From assembly GCA_023458555.1 (NCBI GenBank), contig JAEWYS010000008.1:62001-126000 (forward strand): a stretch of DNA of 64,000 nt. The letters run 5' to 3'. Positions 27,148 through 36,336 of this stretch are shown piece by piece. A program made the position numbers and the translations under genes. The stretch comes from Bacteroidota bacterium. Lineage in GTDB: Bacteria > Bacteroidota > Bacteroidia > Cytophagales > Cytophagaceae. Numbering within the stretch: the first letter of the stretch is position 1; each line of letters starts with the position of its first letter. Under the pieces are notes generated by a model, which had not been told where the DNA came from, did no database searches, and saw only the letters and a program-made list of their open reading frames with translations.

Positions 27148-29403
27148 TTATTCAGTGGGGTTTAGGATTCTTAGCTTGGCAAAGCTAAGAATTAAGGTTT
27201 TTTCTCCAAAATGATTAAATTCTATCCGGGCTTTGCGGTCTGTGCCGGAAATATCCATCGACTTTACAGTACCAAAGCCAAATTTGGGGTGTTCGACTTT
27301 CATTCCGACATCCAGTTTGCTTGTGTCACTGGGACGAAATCCTGCGGTTGGCACATGGGCCGTTACTTTGGTTTTCGCCATCACCGGCGACTGACTTACT
27401 TTATTGTACCGGATAGAAGGAGCGCTCCGGACGGGTGGGGTATTCTCCTGCTTCACCGTTTTCTGCGATAATAAAAGATAGCCGGGATCTATATCATTCA
27501 GAAAGCGGCTCGGTTCGCACGTTTTTAGTCTGCCAAACCGGTAACGGCTCGTTGCGAAGCTAAGTGTCAGTTTTTTCTCGGCTCTTGTTATGGCAACATA
27601 AAACAGACGACGTTCCTCCTCCAGATCTGCGCGGCTGCTCAGCATCATCTGACTGGGAAAAAGATCTTCCTCCATGCCGACAAGAAAAACATTTTTAAAT
27701 TCTAGTCCTTTGGATGAATGTATTGTCATCAGAGTGACCTTGTCATTGTCTTCATCCTTTTCATTGTCAGCATCAGTCAGAAGGGATATTTCCTGGAGAA
27801 AAGCAGCAAGTCCCTTTTCTTGTGTATTCGGATTATCGACAAATTCCTTGATACCGTTGAGAAGCTCCTGTACGTTTTCATAACGGTTAAGTCCTTCGAC
27901 TGTTTTATCCTCATACAGCTCTTTAAGCAAACCTGACTGCTGTGCAATTTCTACAGCAGCTTCATACGCATCTTTACTCTGAATCGTGAGCTGGAAAGAT
28001 TTAATCAGCGCATAAAATTCCGAAAGGGTAGGAATGGCTCTTCCTGCCAGAAACTTGTCTGAGTTGGCAACTGCTTCCCAAAGACTTATGCCTTGCTCAT
28101 CGGCAAACACGATAATCTTGGCAATTGTTCCGTCGCCGATACCCCGTTTGGGAAGATTTATGATACGTCTGAAAGATTGTTCTTCGCTGGTATTTACACA
28201 GAAACGAAGATAGGCTATGAGATCTTTTATTTCTTTACGCTGGTAAAAGGAGAGACCGCCGACTACTTTGTATTTTATATTTCTTCTTCTCAGGGCTTCT
28301 TCGATCGCTCTTGACTGGGAGTTGGTACGATACAAAATGGCAAAATCCTGATTACGCAACTTCTGATTCATCTTCTCTTCGAAAATGGCAGTAGCTACCA
28401 GCGTACCCTCTTCATTATCCGAGTTGGCCTTCAGTACTTCTATCAGGCTTCCGTTTTCATTGGATGTCCATACATTTTTCGGCAGCTGAGCCTTGTTTTT
28501 CTGTATGACTGAATTGGCAGCATTAACAATTGTCTGAGTTGAACGATAGTTTTGTTCCAGCTTAAATACCTTGAGCTCAGGATAATCTTTCTCGAAATTG
28601 AGGATATTCTGAATGTCAGCTCCCCGGAAGGCATAGATACTTTGTGCATCATCGCCTACCACGACAATATTCCGGTTACGGGCAGAAAGCCTCCTTGTAA
28701 TATAATACTGAGACAGGTTCGTATCCTGAAACTCATCGACCATTATATGACGAAAGCGGTCCTGGTATTTATTCAGAACATCAGCATGCTCCTTAAACAG
28801 CCGGTTGGTATTGAACAGCAGATCATCAAAATCCATGGCTCCGGCCTTGAAACAACGGTCCTGATAGATTTTATATATACGACCTATTTCAGGACGCAGA
28901 CCTGCAGCATCGTCAGACTGAATGACCGGATTGTTCAGGTATTCATTTGCCGATATAAGCCGGTTTTTGGCGCTCGAAATTCGACTCAGCACCAGATTGG
29001 GCTTATATATTTTTTCGTCAAGGTATTGTTCCTTGATGATTTGCTTCAACAGTGATTTTGAATCTTCTGTATCATAAATAGTAAAATTGCTGATATATCC
29101 GATCCGGTCTGCTTCCGCACGTAATATCCGGGCAAAAACGGAATGAAAGGTTCCCATCCAGAGATTACGGGCTTCAGAGCCGACAATTTTCTCAATCCGG
29201 TTTCGCATTTCCTTTGCCGCTTTATTGGTAAACGTAAGTGCCATAATATTAAACGGCTCCACACCGTTGGCAATAAGATGTGCGATGCGGTATGTTAAAA
29301 CTCTTGTTTTACCGGAGCCGGCGCCTGCTATAATCATTGCAGGTCCGTTGATATGCTCGGCTGCCGCCCTTTGTGAAGGATTTAATTCGTCAAGATAGTT
29401 CAT
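27148..29403 (-). CDS. UvrD/PcrA-type superfamily 1 DNA helicase
   Basis: From ATG 29403 the protein has 751 residues and starts MNYLDELNPSQRAAAEH, the usual Q-motif of UvrD/PcrA/Rep. Walker A is AGAGSGKT (26-33); the DEFQDTN motif II, VVGDDAQSIYAFRGA motif III and VTLMTIHSSKGLEF motif V are present, as is YVAITRAEKKL motif VI. It unwinds DNA 3'-5' in repair and replication restart. The C-terminal segment VGMKVEHPKFGFGTVKSMD is the PcrA-type Tudor-like end that contacts RNA polymerase in PcrA. A longer reading from 29442 adds 13 unconserved residues and was set aside. Confidence 0.93.
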   Translation of the reverse strand: MNYLDELNPSQRAAAEHINGPAMIIAGAGSGKTRVLTYRIAHLIANGVEPFNIMALTFTNKAAKEMRNRIEKIVGSEARNLWMGTFHSVFARILRAEADRIGYISNFTIYDTEDSKSLLKQIIKEQYLDEKIYKPNLVLSRISSAKNRLISANEYLNNPVIQSDDAAGLRPEIGRIYKIYQDRCFKAGAMDFDDLLFNTNRLFKEHADVLNKYQDRFRHIMVDEFQDTNLSQYYITRRLSARNRNIVVVGDDAQSIYAFRGADIQNILNFEKDYPELKVFKLEQNYRSTQTIVNAANSVIQKNKAQLPKNVWTSNENGSLIEVLKANSDNEEGTLVATAIFEEKMNQKLRNQDFAILYRTNSQSRAIEEALRRRNIKYKVVGGLSFYQRKEIKDLIAYLRFCVNTSEEQSFRRIINLPKRGIGDGTIAKIIVFADEQGISLWEAVANSDKFLAGRAIPTLSEFYALIKSFQLTIQSKDAYEAAVEIAQQSGLLKELYEDKTVEGLNRYENVQELLNGIKEFVDNPNTQEKGLAAFLQEISLLTDADNEKDEDNDKVTLMTIHSSKGLEFKNVFLVGMEEDLFPSQMMLSSRADLEEERRLFYVAITRAEKKLTLSFATSRYRFGRLKTCEPSRFLNDIDPGYLLLSQKTVKQENTPPVRSAPSIRYNKVSQSPVMAKTKVTAHVPTAGFRPSDTSKLDVGMKVEHPKFGFGTVKSMDISGTDRKARIEFNHFGEKTLILSFAKLRILNPTE

Positions 29404-29537
29404 GATTCTCTGGTTCCCCGAACGTGCAATATACAATTTCAAAACAGAAATTGCATGCAGAAATTTGGCTAAAAGAATATAACTTTGAAAATGATAAATT
29501 GTGCGGAAGTTTTCCGGGAAAAAATCTTTCTTTAATC

Positions 29538-30104
29538 ATGATTGTAATAGACAAAACAGTAATCAGTGATGATATTGCTGATAATTTCTTCGTGTGCGAT
29601 CTGCAAAAGTGCAAGGGAGCCTGCTGTATTGAAGGTGATCTTGGTGCTCCTCTGGAAGAGTCAGAAATGGCTGAGCTCGAAAAAATATATGACAGAGTAG
29701 TTCCATACATGTCAGAAGAAGGGAAAAAAGCCATAGAAGAGCAGGGATTGTATATCGAGGACTGGGAAGGAGACTTTTCTACTCCGACTATAAAAGGGAA
29801 GGAGTGTGCTTACGCCATCTGGGAAAAAGGATTTCTGAAATGTGCTATTGAGCTGGCATGGAAGGATAAAAAGATTGATTTTAAAAAACCGATCAGCTGT
29901 CATTTATATCCGATTCGTATCACCAGCTACGAGCATTACGATGCGCTGAACTATGACCGCTGGCATATCTGCAATGATGCCTGTCACCATGGAAAAGAGC
30001 TGGGAGTGCCCTTGTACAGGTTTCTCAGAGATCCTTTGATTCGGAAATATGGTGAGCAATGGTATGAAGAGCTGGTGCATAAGATAGAGCATAAAGAGGA
30101 CTGA
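29538..30104 (+). CDS. DUF3109 family cysteine-rich protein
   Basis: From ATG 29538 this is a 188-residue protein. It begins MIVIDKTVISDDIADNFFVC and then has CDLQKCKGACC, with more cysteines at KGKECAYA, LKCAIE, ISCHLYP and HICNDACHHG. The pattern fits DUF3109 (YkgJ-like zinc or iron-cluster family) and suggests metal or cluster binding; function is unknown. A longer reading from 29424 would overlap the helicase gene start region and lacks conservation. A strong hairpin after the stop separates it from the convergent dps gene. Confidence 0.85.
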   Translation: MIVIDKTVISDDIADNFFVCDLQKCKGACCIEGDLGAPLEESEMAELEKIYDRVVPYMSEEGKKAIEEQGLYIEDWEGDFSTPTIKGKECAYAIWEKGFLKCAIELAWKDKKIDFKKPISCHLYPIRITSYEHYDALNYDRWHICNDACHHGKELGVPLYRFLRDPLIRKYGEQWYEELVHKIEHKED

Positions 30105-30117
30105 CACAAAGTCAAAT

Positions 30118-30154
30118 AAAAAAGCCATTCTGAACCGATCAGAATGGCTTTTTT
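30118..30154. terminator. Bidirectional terminator between the DUF3109 gene and dps
   Basis: AAAAAAGCCATTCTG and CAGAATGGCTTTTTT are perfectly complementary over 15 bases around a seven-base loop. The A-run and T-run flanks suit both directions. Confidence 0.88.
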
Positions 30155-30178
30155 GAGAGTTCCGGCTACATACGAGTA

Positions 30179-30655
30179 TTATTTATTCAGCCAGGCATTA
30201 AGCATCCATACTTCTTTCTCATGGTTCTTTATGTACTCGCTTATCAGAGCAATAGTTCCTTCATCCGAAGCCTCAGATGCTACCGTTAGTATTTCCCGCT
30301 CCATGGTAATAAGACTGGTCAGATTGCTCACCGTTGCTTTTACGGTAGCCTGAGAGTCAGAAACATCTTTTACTTCTTTTATAGCAGCAGTTTCCAGAAA
30401 CGAGCTGAATGCATGTCTGGGTTTTCCGCCAAGAGTAAGAATACGTTCTGCGATTTCGTCAATGCTTACCAGAGCATCCGTATACAGTTGCTCAAATTTC
30501 GGGTGCAGCTGAAAAAAATCGGCTCCCTTGATATTCCAGTGAAATCCTCTGATATTCTGATAATAAATATGAAAATTTGCCAAAAGATCATTGAGTTTGT
30601 CCGTCAGCACTAAAGCTTTCTTGTTTTCCAGACCGATTTGATTTGTCGCACTCAT
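30179..30655 (-). CDS. dps: Dps family DNA-protection / ferritin-like protein
   Basis: This 158-residue protein has the Dps motif FHWNIKGADFFQLHPKFEQLY (38-58). The inter-subunit ferroxidase residues are in the expected spacing: His39, His51, Asp66 and Glu70. Dps forms 12-subunit shells that oxidise and store iron with peroxide and protect DNA. There is no long basic N-terminal tail, so direct DNA binding by that route is unlikely. It is a single gene; a transcript from the single-domain response regulator gene does not obviously join it, because a gap of about 80 bases separates them. Confidence 0.94.
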   Translation of the reverse strand: MSATNQIGLENKKALVLTDKLNDLLANFHIYYQNIRGFHWNIKGADFFQLHPKFEQLYTDALVSIDEIAERILTLGGKPRHAFSSFLETAAIKEVKDVSDSQATVKATVSNLTSLITMEREILTVASEASDEGTIALISEYIKNHEKEVWMLNAWLNK

Positions 30656-30735
30656 TGTAGTTCTGTTTGTTAAGTGAAAAATTAATTTGTTTGCTCAGAC
30701 TTCAGTTTGGGCAGTCATTTCAGCTGAAAATGCAA

Positions 30736-31146
30736 TTATTGATCCACTTTGGTAATTGCCTCAAGCAAATTTTTGATTTTTTCTTCGGTCAGCGGTTTGT
30801 TCAGGAAATGTCGTATTCCATATTGTCTGCATTGCTCGATATCTTCCGGACGGTTGGAATTGGTAAGCATGACGATCTGTACTTTTTCTTTATTCAGAAA
30901 TGTCAATTCATCAAAACTTTCCAGAAAACTGAACCCGTCCATGACAGGCATGTCAATATCCAAAAAAATCAGCTCCGGACATGTGTTAAAATCAGGATCA
31001 TAATTGACGATAAACTTCAAAGCCTCTTCACCATTGGAGACAATAAAGATACCATTTGTGATCAGGAATTTTTCCAACAGTCTTTTACTCAACAATGCGT
31101 TGACAGTATCATCTTCTATTAACATGGTTGAATTAAAACTTTTCAT
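30736..31146 (-). CDS. Single-domain CheY-like response regulator
   Basis: This 136-residue protein is only a receiver domain. The acidic pair is at Asp12-Asp13, the phosphorylation site is Asp63 (LIFLDIDMPVMDG), the switch Thr is in MLTNSN and the conserved Lys is in FLNKPL. No output domain follows, so it should work by protein contact, for example with a histidine kinase or a motility or gliding component. No histidine kinase lies nearby. The partner is unknown. Confidence 0.92.
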   Translation of the reverse strand: MKSFNSTMLIEDDTVNALLSKRLLEKFLITNGIFIVSNGEEALKFIVNYDPDFNTCPELIFLDIDMPVMDGFSFLESFDELTFLNKEKVQIVMLTNSNRPEDIEQCRQYGIRHFLNKPLTEEKIKNLLEAITKVDQ

Positions 31147-31245
31147 ATAACTCTTTACAAAAAAAATATGCTATCTGGTTAAAATGTTTAGGACAGGCAA
31201 GTTAAGCATCTTTAATAAAAACAATAGGGTTTCGGAAATAAAAAA

Positions 31246-31276
31246 TACCGGAATAACCTATAAAGTTATTCCGGTA
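31246..31276 (-). terminator. Terminator after prfB
   Basis: TACCGGAATAAC and GTTATTCCGGTA are perfectly complementary over 12 bases; on the minus strand the hairpin is followed by a T-run. It lies just past the prfB stop. Confidence 0.88.
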
Positions 31277-31280
31277 AAAC

Positions 31281-32358
31281 TCAGGCCTCCATGAGATACG
31301 CTTTGATATAATCATCGATATCTCCGTCCAGAACATTTTGCACATCTGTTCGCTCAATACCGGTTCGTAAATCTTTCACCAGTTTGTACGGGTGCAATAC
31401 GTAATTTCGAATCTGTGATCCGAAGTCAATTTTCTTCTTGGAGCTTTCGATTTCAGCTCTTGCTTCATTTCTTTTTTCAATCTCAAGCTGATAAAGCCTC
31501 GACTTCAGCATTTTGAGAGCTTTTTCCTTATTCTGGAGCTGAGATCGTTCCTGCTGACATTCGATGATTATTCCGGAAGGCTTATGACGCAGACGAACGG
31601 CGGTTTCTACTTTGTTCACATTTTGACCGCCTGCGCCACCGGACCGGAATGTATCCCAGTCTATATCGGCCGGATTGATCTCAATACTTATAGAATCATC
31701 TACCACAGGATAGGCGAAAACAGAAGCGAAAGAAGTATGCCTTCTGCCACCGGAATCAAAGGGGGATACCCGTACCAGCCGGTGCACTCCGATTTCAGAT
31801 TTGAGGTAGCCATAGGCAAAATCTCCGTCAATCTCAAGGGTTACTGACTTTATGCCTGCCACTTCGCCTGCCTGATAGTTAAGCTCACGTACGGTAAATT
31901 TATGTGCTTCTCCCCACATGATATACATACGCATCAGCATTGAGGCCCAGTCATTACTTTCTGTTCCTCCGGCACCCGGATTGATTTCAATTATTGCGCT
32001 AAGCTGATCCTCTTCATTACTTAGCATTTTCTTGAATTCCAGCTCCTCTACCTTTTTTTCAACCTTCCGGAATTCGCTTTCAATTTCTGCCTCACTGACG
32101 TCTCCACCTTCATAAAACTCAAAAAGTGTTTCCAGATCATTCATCAGACCTTCTGCTACCTCATAGCTGTCTGTCCAGATCTTTTGGTTTTTTATGTCTT
32201 TCAGGATCTTCTCTGCTTCTTTCGGATCGTCCCAGAAATCAGGAGCGGTTGTCTGAGTTTCTTTTTCTACAATTGTTTTTTTCTTGTTATCATAGTCAAA
32301 GATACCTCCTCAAAGCCGTTACACGGACTTTCAAATCTTTTATCTGATCAATATTCAT
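31281..32358 (-). CDS. prfB: Peptide chain release factor 2, with programmed +1 frameshift
   Basis: The gene starts at ATG 32358 and codes 20 residues before an in-frame TGA at 32298-32296. A +1 shift at CTT-TGA-C lets reading continue from GAC at 32297 to the stop at 31281, giving 358 residues. The SPF tripeptide that reads UGA/UAA is at 198-200 and the catalytic GGQ at 243-245. Release factor 2 ends translation at UGA and UAA. The frameshift is the known autoregulatory switch: when the factor is scarce, ribosomes pause at UGA and shift. A minus-strand frame from 32144 alone would lack the first 71 residues and is not the true start. Confidence 0.96.
32295..32310 (-). promoter_or_regulatory. 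prfB recoding site (+1 frameshift)
   Basis: On the minus strand the site reads AGGAGG-TAT-CTT-TGA-C. The internal Shine-Dalgarno-like AGGAGG is at 32310-32305, the slippery CTT codon at 32301-32299 and the in-frame TGA at 32298-32296. Spacing of three bases between AGGAGG and CTT is the classical arrangement that drives the shift. Confidence 0.95.
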
Positions 32359-32373
32359 ACTTTTATATGTGGT

Positions 32374-32925
32374 TTAATTTTTGGCAGGAAGCCATGTCAC
32401 TTCCTCAATCTGATTTTCCTGAGCGATTTTTCTGCACCATACAAACAGATAATCTGACAGGCGGTTCAGATACATGATAATCAACGCGTGCTGCGGACCC
32501 GCCGTAGCAAGACCGACAACTGCTCTTTCTGCTCTGCGGCAAACTGTTCTCGCTATATGTCCGTACGCAATAGCTTGATTTCCCGCCGGTAAAATAAATG
32601 CGGTAAGCGGCGCCAGAAATTTTGTCATTTCATCTATTTCATTTTCAAGCCTGATTACTTCCTGTTGGGCGAATACGGGAAGTTTTAAACCAGACTTTTC
32701 CGGATCGGCTGCAAGCAGCGCTCCGATTACAAACAGGTTGTTCTGAATTGCGGACAAGACAGCCTTACGTCCTTCTGCAACTTCAAATGCAGCAAGGAGA
32801 CCAATGTACGCGTTTAGCTCGTCTACATGGCCAAACGAATCAATACGGGCATCATTTTTATCTACTCTTTTACCTCCCCACAGGCTTGTTTTTCCCTCGT
32901 CTCCGGTCTTTGTATATATTTTCAT
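32374..32925 (-). CDS. Cob(I)alamin adenosyltransferase, PduO/MMAB type
   Basis: This 183-residue protein has the N-terminal ATP-binding motif TKTGDEGKTSLWGGKRV (4-20) followed by DSFGHVDELNAYIG, and the C-terminal CRRAERAVVGL. These are hallmarks of the PduO-type ATP:corrinoid adenosyltransferase, which makes adenosylcobalamin for enzymes such as methylmalonyl-CoA mutase. The length is normal. Genes on either side (a membrane-TPR protein and prfB) are unrelated in function; the close spacing (15 bases to the prfB start) suggests a shared transcript. Confidence 0.93.
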   Translation of the reverse strand: MKIYTKTGDEGKTSLWGGKRVDKNDARIDSFGHVDELNAYIGLLAAFEVAEGRKAVLSAIQNNLFVIGALLAADPEKSGLKLPVFAQQEVIRLENEIDEMTKFLAPLTAFILPAGNQAIAYGHIARTVCRRAERAVVGLATAGPQHALIIMYLNRLSDYLFVWCRKIAQENQIEEVTWLPAKN

Positions 32926-32948
32926 TTAAATTGCCTTTTTTCCTTTAC

Positions 32949-35933
32949 TTATTTCAATGTTGCTGCAAAGGCATTATAGTCGCCGGCTGGTAAGAGTTTT
33001 CGCAGCTCATCCAGCGCATCATTGGCGAATGCATCGAGATTCAGCCGGGTTGCCATTTGAATGTATGCCTTCAGCAGAGGAATATTTGCAGGATTCAGTT
33101 CCAGACCTGTAACAAGAACATCGTATGCTTTTTCGCTGTCTCCGTTTTGTGCATAAAAATCTGAAGCATAAATAGTAGACGCAGCATTAAACGGATTGAG
33201 GAGCAAACCTCTGTTATACAATTTTTCAGCTTCGCCGGTATCACCAAGCTGCGACAAGGCTCTTGCTTCAAACAGAATGGCATTATCCCTGGCATAATCA
33301 TTCAGTTTTAGCTCTCTGGAAGCAATAGCCAGTTCCTGCCATTTATTTTCCTCTGCCAGTAATCGCATATACTGCAAATTAAATTCAGCAATGTAATAGC
33401 TATCGTCTCTGACTGCTGCTGTCTGCATTAATGCGATGCGTCTGGCTTTCGTCGTTTCCCCCAGATCCAGATAATCTCTGAGCAATTCTGCAGCTGCCAG
33501 TGTTCTGATATGTTCGTCCCTGATTTCTTCAAAAACCTGAAAACGCTCATTTTCATTTAATCTGTAAAGATTGAAATGAAGATACTGGTACTTAAGTGCA
33601 TCATCCCAGTTCTTAATGACATGAATTTCTCCGGTGCTGAGAATACGAAGAAGATTATCGGCAACAATCCGTATATCATCGAGTTCGGATGATTGCAGCT
33701 TTGCAAGCCATTCTGATCCTGTCTGATAATCTCCTGTTTCGATCAGTGATATGGCGTAATAGAGCATGGATTCCTGATCTGCGCCCTGATGCGCTTCTTT
33801 TAAGAACTCTACGGCATTGTGATAAGAGCGCTGCCGGAACAGAAGCATGCCTGCAAGCTTGTTGTAATAAGGCGCGGTTTCCGAATTGGAGGAGCGTAGG
33901 ATATCCAGCTGACGTATGGCATCAAATTTACCCCCGGTATACCACTTGTGCAGTGCAACAACTGTTTCCAGATGTTTTTTATAACCATGATTTTCTGCAA
34001 CATTTGACAATTTTTCCAGATGGAAAAACACAGTATCATCCGGAATATGTATTTTAGAAAGGCCATAATTATACCAGAAAGCGAAATCAGCCCCGCTGAG
34101 CACTGAATCCTTGAGCGGATGCTCCGGCACCTGCTTTTCTGCAAGATTGTGGTTTAAAAAACCGCTTAACAGCTGATTGCTCAGAAACCCGCTTCCGGAT
34201 ATATTCGTGATGTTATGGCTGAGACTGTCTGCTTCCCGGATGAGCTTCCTGTCAATGAGCAACGCAAGTATATTGGCCGAAGCAATTGATTTAAGATTAT
34301 CCTCTTCTGCCGCCCGGTTTAAATAGATAAAGGCTGAATCAACCGATCCTGCTTTTTCAGAGAGTAATCCCAGATTGTTGGCTATATGAGGATTGTCTGG
34401 AAATTCTTTTATCCCGTCCTGAAGCATAAACAGGGATGGAAAAAACATATTGGCATCCCTGTATATATTGGAAAGCTGGACATACGCATAGGGACTCGGA
34501 TTTCTGGTAAGCGCCTGAGTAAATCGTTCCTGTGCAGTTTTCTGGTCATCCTTTGCAAGAGCCAGCGCTCCAAGCGAGTAATTGCTGCGGTGATTCTGAA
34601 AAGCATACAGATAGCCGTTTTTGTAGTACTCTGCTGCGATTGCATTATTCTGGGTATAGGAGTACACATCACCGCACAGATTATAATATCCTGCCATACC
34701 AAGGAAATAAGGGAACCGGTTGGCCTGCAGAAAGAGGGCCAGAATAATTACTGCGCTAATTCCCTGCATGATAAAATAGGGGGATCGTCGGGGTTGATAG
34801 ACAACCTTATAGATCTGAACATTTTTACTGAAAAGATCCCCAAAATTGATCAGGATATAAAAGAAGTAAATCAGTCCGAAAGCGCTGTAGGTATATATAA
34901 TCACATACTCAAACATTTCAGCCAGCGGATCATTGGCTGTGACAAAAGCCAGGCCTATTACAGCATTGCTTATCAGCATGCAGCCGATATAATAAAAGGC
35001 GCCGCCGGGAGCAAACGACATGGCTGTACCCTGTAGTTTTCTTTTGAACAACCATAAGCCGGCAACAGAACTACACAGGTAAATGATAAAAGGGCTGATA
35101 TAAAGCATGCCTTCACCCAGATACCCCAGCCTGTCTGCCAGCGCCATAAACAGGTTGATCAGATACAGTATGGATACAAAAACGAAATTTAGTAATCTGC
35201 CGGAGGGATTAGTGCTTTTGCCATTCGTGACCAGATAAAGAAACAATTGGATAAGGTCATATCCGGTAACCGCCATAAACAGGATGGCAATGATAACAGG
35301 TACAAGTATGCTGAAATTGGCTATGTGAAAGTATGGGTAAGCAACTGTTGAAGTAAAAGCAGGAACAATTCCCAGCAAGATCGTAACGCCCAGAAATGCC
35401 AGAAAGCGTTTAAAATAACTGAAGTTCTTGCTGATAGCCTGGAAATAATATCCCAACAGGAGATATAGAAATATGGCCAGGATAAGAAAACCACGGTTTT
35501 CGTGTCCGAAAATACCTAAAAGCTCTGTTTGTAAAGTAACAAGAAAAACAATAAAGAGAGCAATACCAAAGGCAAACTGGAAAAAATCCAGAAATGTAAT
35601 GCTGGTAAGTATAAACAGAAAACCAATAACAACCAGAAAAAGATACAGGTAGCTGCTGATCGGATGGATGGCAGGAGGAGATACCGAAAAGGCTTCCCGA
35701 ACCAGGAAGCTGTTGACATCGATTGTATAATGGATAAGATGCTGGGCAAAATTGTCAATTGGGGTATAAACCGCATTAAATTCCGGAATGGTTGTCCATG
35801 AAAGAATGACCTGGTTGCCCAGAATCCAGCCGCTTACCAGAAAAACAATAGAGCAGAGTGCCAGAAATAATAGAAAAAACAAAATAACCTGCCGGCTTTT
35901 ATTCCAGCTTTTCCAAAAAAACAAATCTTCCAT
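32949..35933 (-). CDS. Large membrane protein with C-terminal TPR repeats
   Basis: This 994-residue protein has about eleven or twelve hydrophobic segments in residues 15-405, with a long extracytoplasmic loop after the first. From about 410 to the end it is made of helical pairs resembling tetratricopeptide repeats (for example NNAIAAEYYKNGYLYAF, AYVQLSNIYRDANMF and GDSEKAYDVLVTGLEL). TPR regions usually bind partner proteins. The family is known to me only as uncharacterised membrane-TPR proteins in this phylum. It is 23 bases upstream of the adenosyltransferase gene. Function is unknown. Confidence 0.78.
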   Translation of the reverse strand: MEDLFFWKSWNKSRQVILFFLLFLALCSIVFLVSGWILGNQVILSWTTIPEFNAVYTPIDNFAQHLIHYTIDVNSFLVREAFSVSPPAIHPISSYLYLFLVVIGFLFILTSITFLDFFQFAFGIALFIVFLVTLQTELLGIFGHENRGFLILAIFLYLLLGYYFQAISKNFSYFKRFLAFLGVTILLGIVPAFTSTVAYPYFHIANFSILVPVIIAILFMAVTGYDLIQLFLYLVTNGKSTNPSGRLLNFVFVSILYLINLFMALADRLGYLGEGMLYISPFIIYLCSSVAGLWLFKRKLQGTAMSFAPGGAFYYIGCMLISNAVIGLAFVTANDPLAEMFEYVIIYTYSAFGLIYFFYILINFGDLFSKNVQIYKVVYQPRRSPYFIMQGISAVIILALFLQANRFPYFLGMAGYYNLCGDVYSYTQNNAIAAEYYKNGYLYAFQNHRSNYSLGALALAKDDQKTAQERFTQALTRNPSPYAYVQLSNIYRDANMFFPSLFMLQDGIKEFPDNPHIANNLGLLSEKAGSVDSAFIYLNRAAEEDNLKSIASANILALLIDRKLIREADSLSHNITNISGSGFLSNQLLSGFLNHNLAEKQVPEHPLKDSVLSGADFAFWYNYGLSKIHIPDDTVFFHLEKLSNVAENHGYKKHLETVVALHKWYTGGKFDAIRQLDILRSSNSETAPYYNKLAGMLLFRQRSYHNAVEFLKEAHQGADQESMLYYAISLIETGDYQTGSEWLAKLQSSELDDIRIVADNLLRILSTGEIHVIKNWDDALKYQYLHFNLYRLNENERFQVFEEIRDEHIRTLAAAELLRDYLDLGETTKARRIALMQTAAVRDDSYYIAEFNLQYMRLLAEENKWQELAIASRELKLNDYARDNAILFEARALSQLGDTGEAEKLYNRGLLLNPFNAASTIYASDFYAQNGDSEKAYDVLVTGLELNPANIPLLKAYIQMATRLNLDAFANDALDELRKLLPAGDYNAFAATLK

Positions 35934-36043
35934 ATGTTACATTGCCACAAACAGTGCAAAGTAAAGAAGAAATGTCTAATTGAAAAAACGATGAACAGGC
36001 TGTTTAGCCCAATACAGTCTTTATATAATGGATAATTGCAGAA

Positions 36044-36331
36044 TTAACCGAGAAATTTGGGCACTCTGAAATAATCAGAATCTTTTTTGGGCGCATTCTT
36101 CAAAGCCTCTTCATGAGACAGTGCATTCACCGAAATATCTTCTCTGAGTACATTTACCTCTTCCGACATATGAATTAACGGTTCCACATGTTCTGTATTT
36201 ACTTCATTTAGTTTATCCATCCAGTTCAGAATCTTATTGAAGTCCTTATGCATATTTTTTTCTGCCTCCTCATTCAGCTCAAGCCTGGCCAGATGCGCAA
36301 TTTTCCCTATAACTTCCTTATCAATATTCAT
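36044..36331 (-). CDS. gatC: Glutamyl-tRNA(Gln) amidotransferase subunit C
   Basis: This 95-residue protein opens IDKEVIGKIAHLARLEL and ends KDSDYFRVPKFL, both typical of GatC, the small belt subunit that stabilises the GatCAB complex. The complex turns Glu-tRNA(Gln) or Asp-tRNA(Asn) into the correct amide form. gatA and gatB are not in this window, so the subunits are encoded apart, as often in this phylum. It lies five bases after the acyltransferase gene on the same strand. Confidence 0.93.
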   Translation of the reverse strand: MNIDKEVIGKIAHLARLELNEEAEKNMHKDFNKILNWMDKLNEVNTEHVEPLIHMSEEVNVLREDISVNALSHEEALKNAPKKDSDYFRVPKFLG

Positions 36332-36336
36332 ATCTG

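Noticed and set aside
29404..29442. A 13-codon extension of the UvrD/PcrA-like helicase.
   Set aside because: UvrD and PcrA proteins begin near the LNPSQRAAAEH Q-motif, which fits the ATG at 29403.
29424..29537. An N-terminal extension of 38 codons for the DUF3109 gene.
   Set aside because: The extension has no conserved feature and crowds the divergent helicase start; the family starts MIVIDKTVIS at 29538.
32144..32358. prfB read as a pseudogene because of the in-frame TGA.
   Set aside because: The TGA sits in a complete AGGAGG-TAT-CTT-TGA-C recoding site, and the downstream frame is intact with SPF and GGQ motifs, so the gene is functional.
34386..35036. A 216-codon plus-strand open frame opposite the membrane-TPR gene.
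   Set aside because: The opposite strand codes a coherent membrane and TPR protein over the whole stretch; this frame has no recognisable domain or start context.
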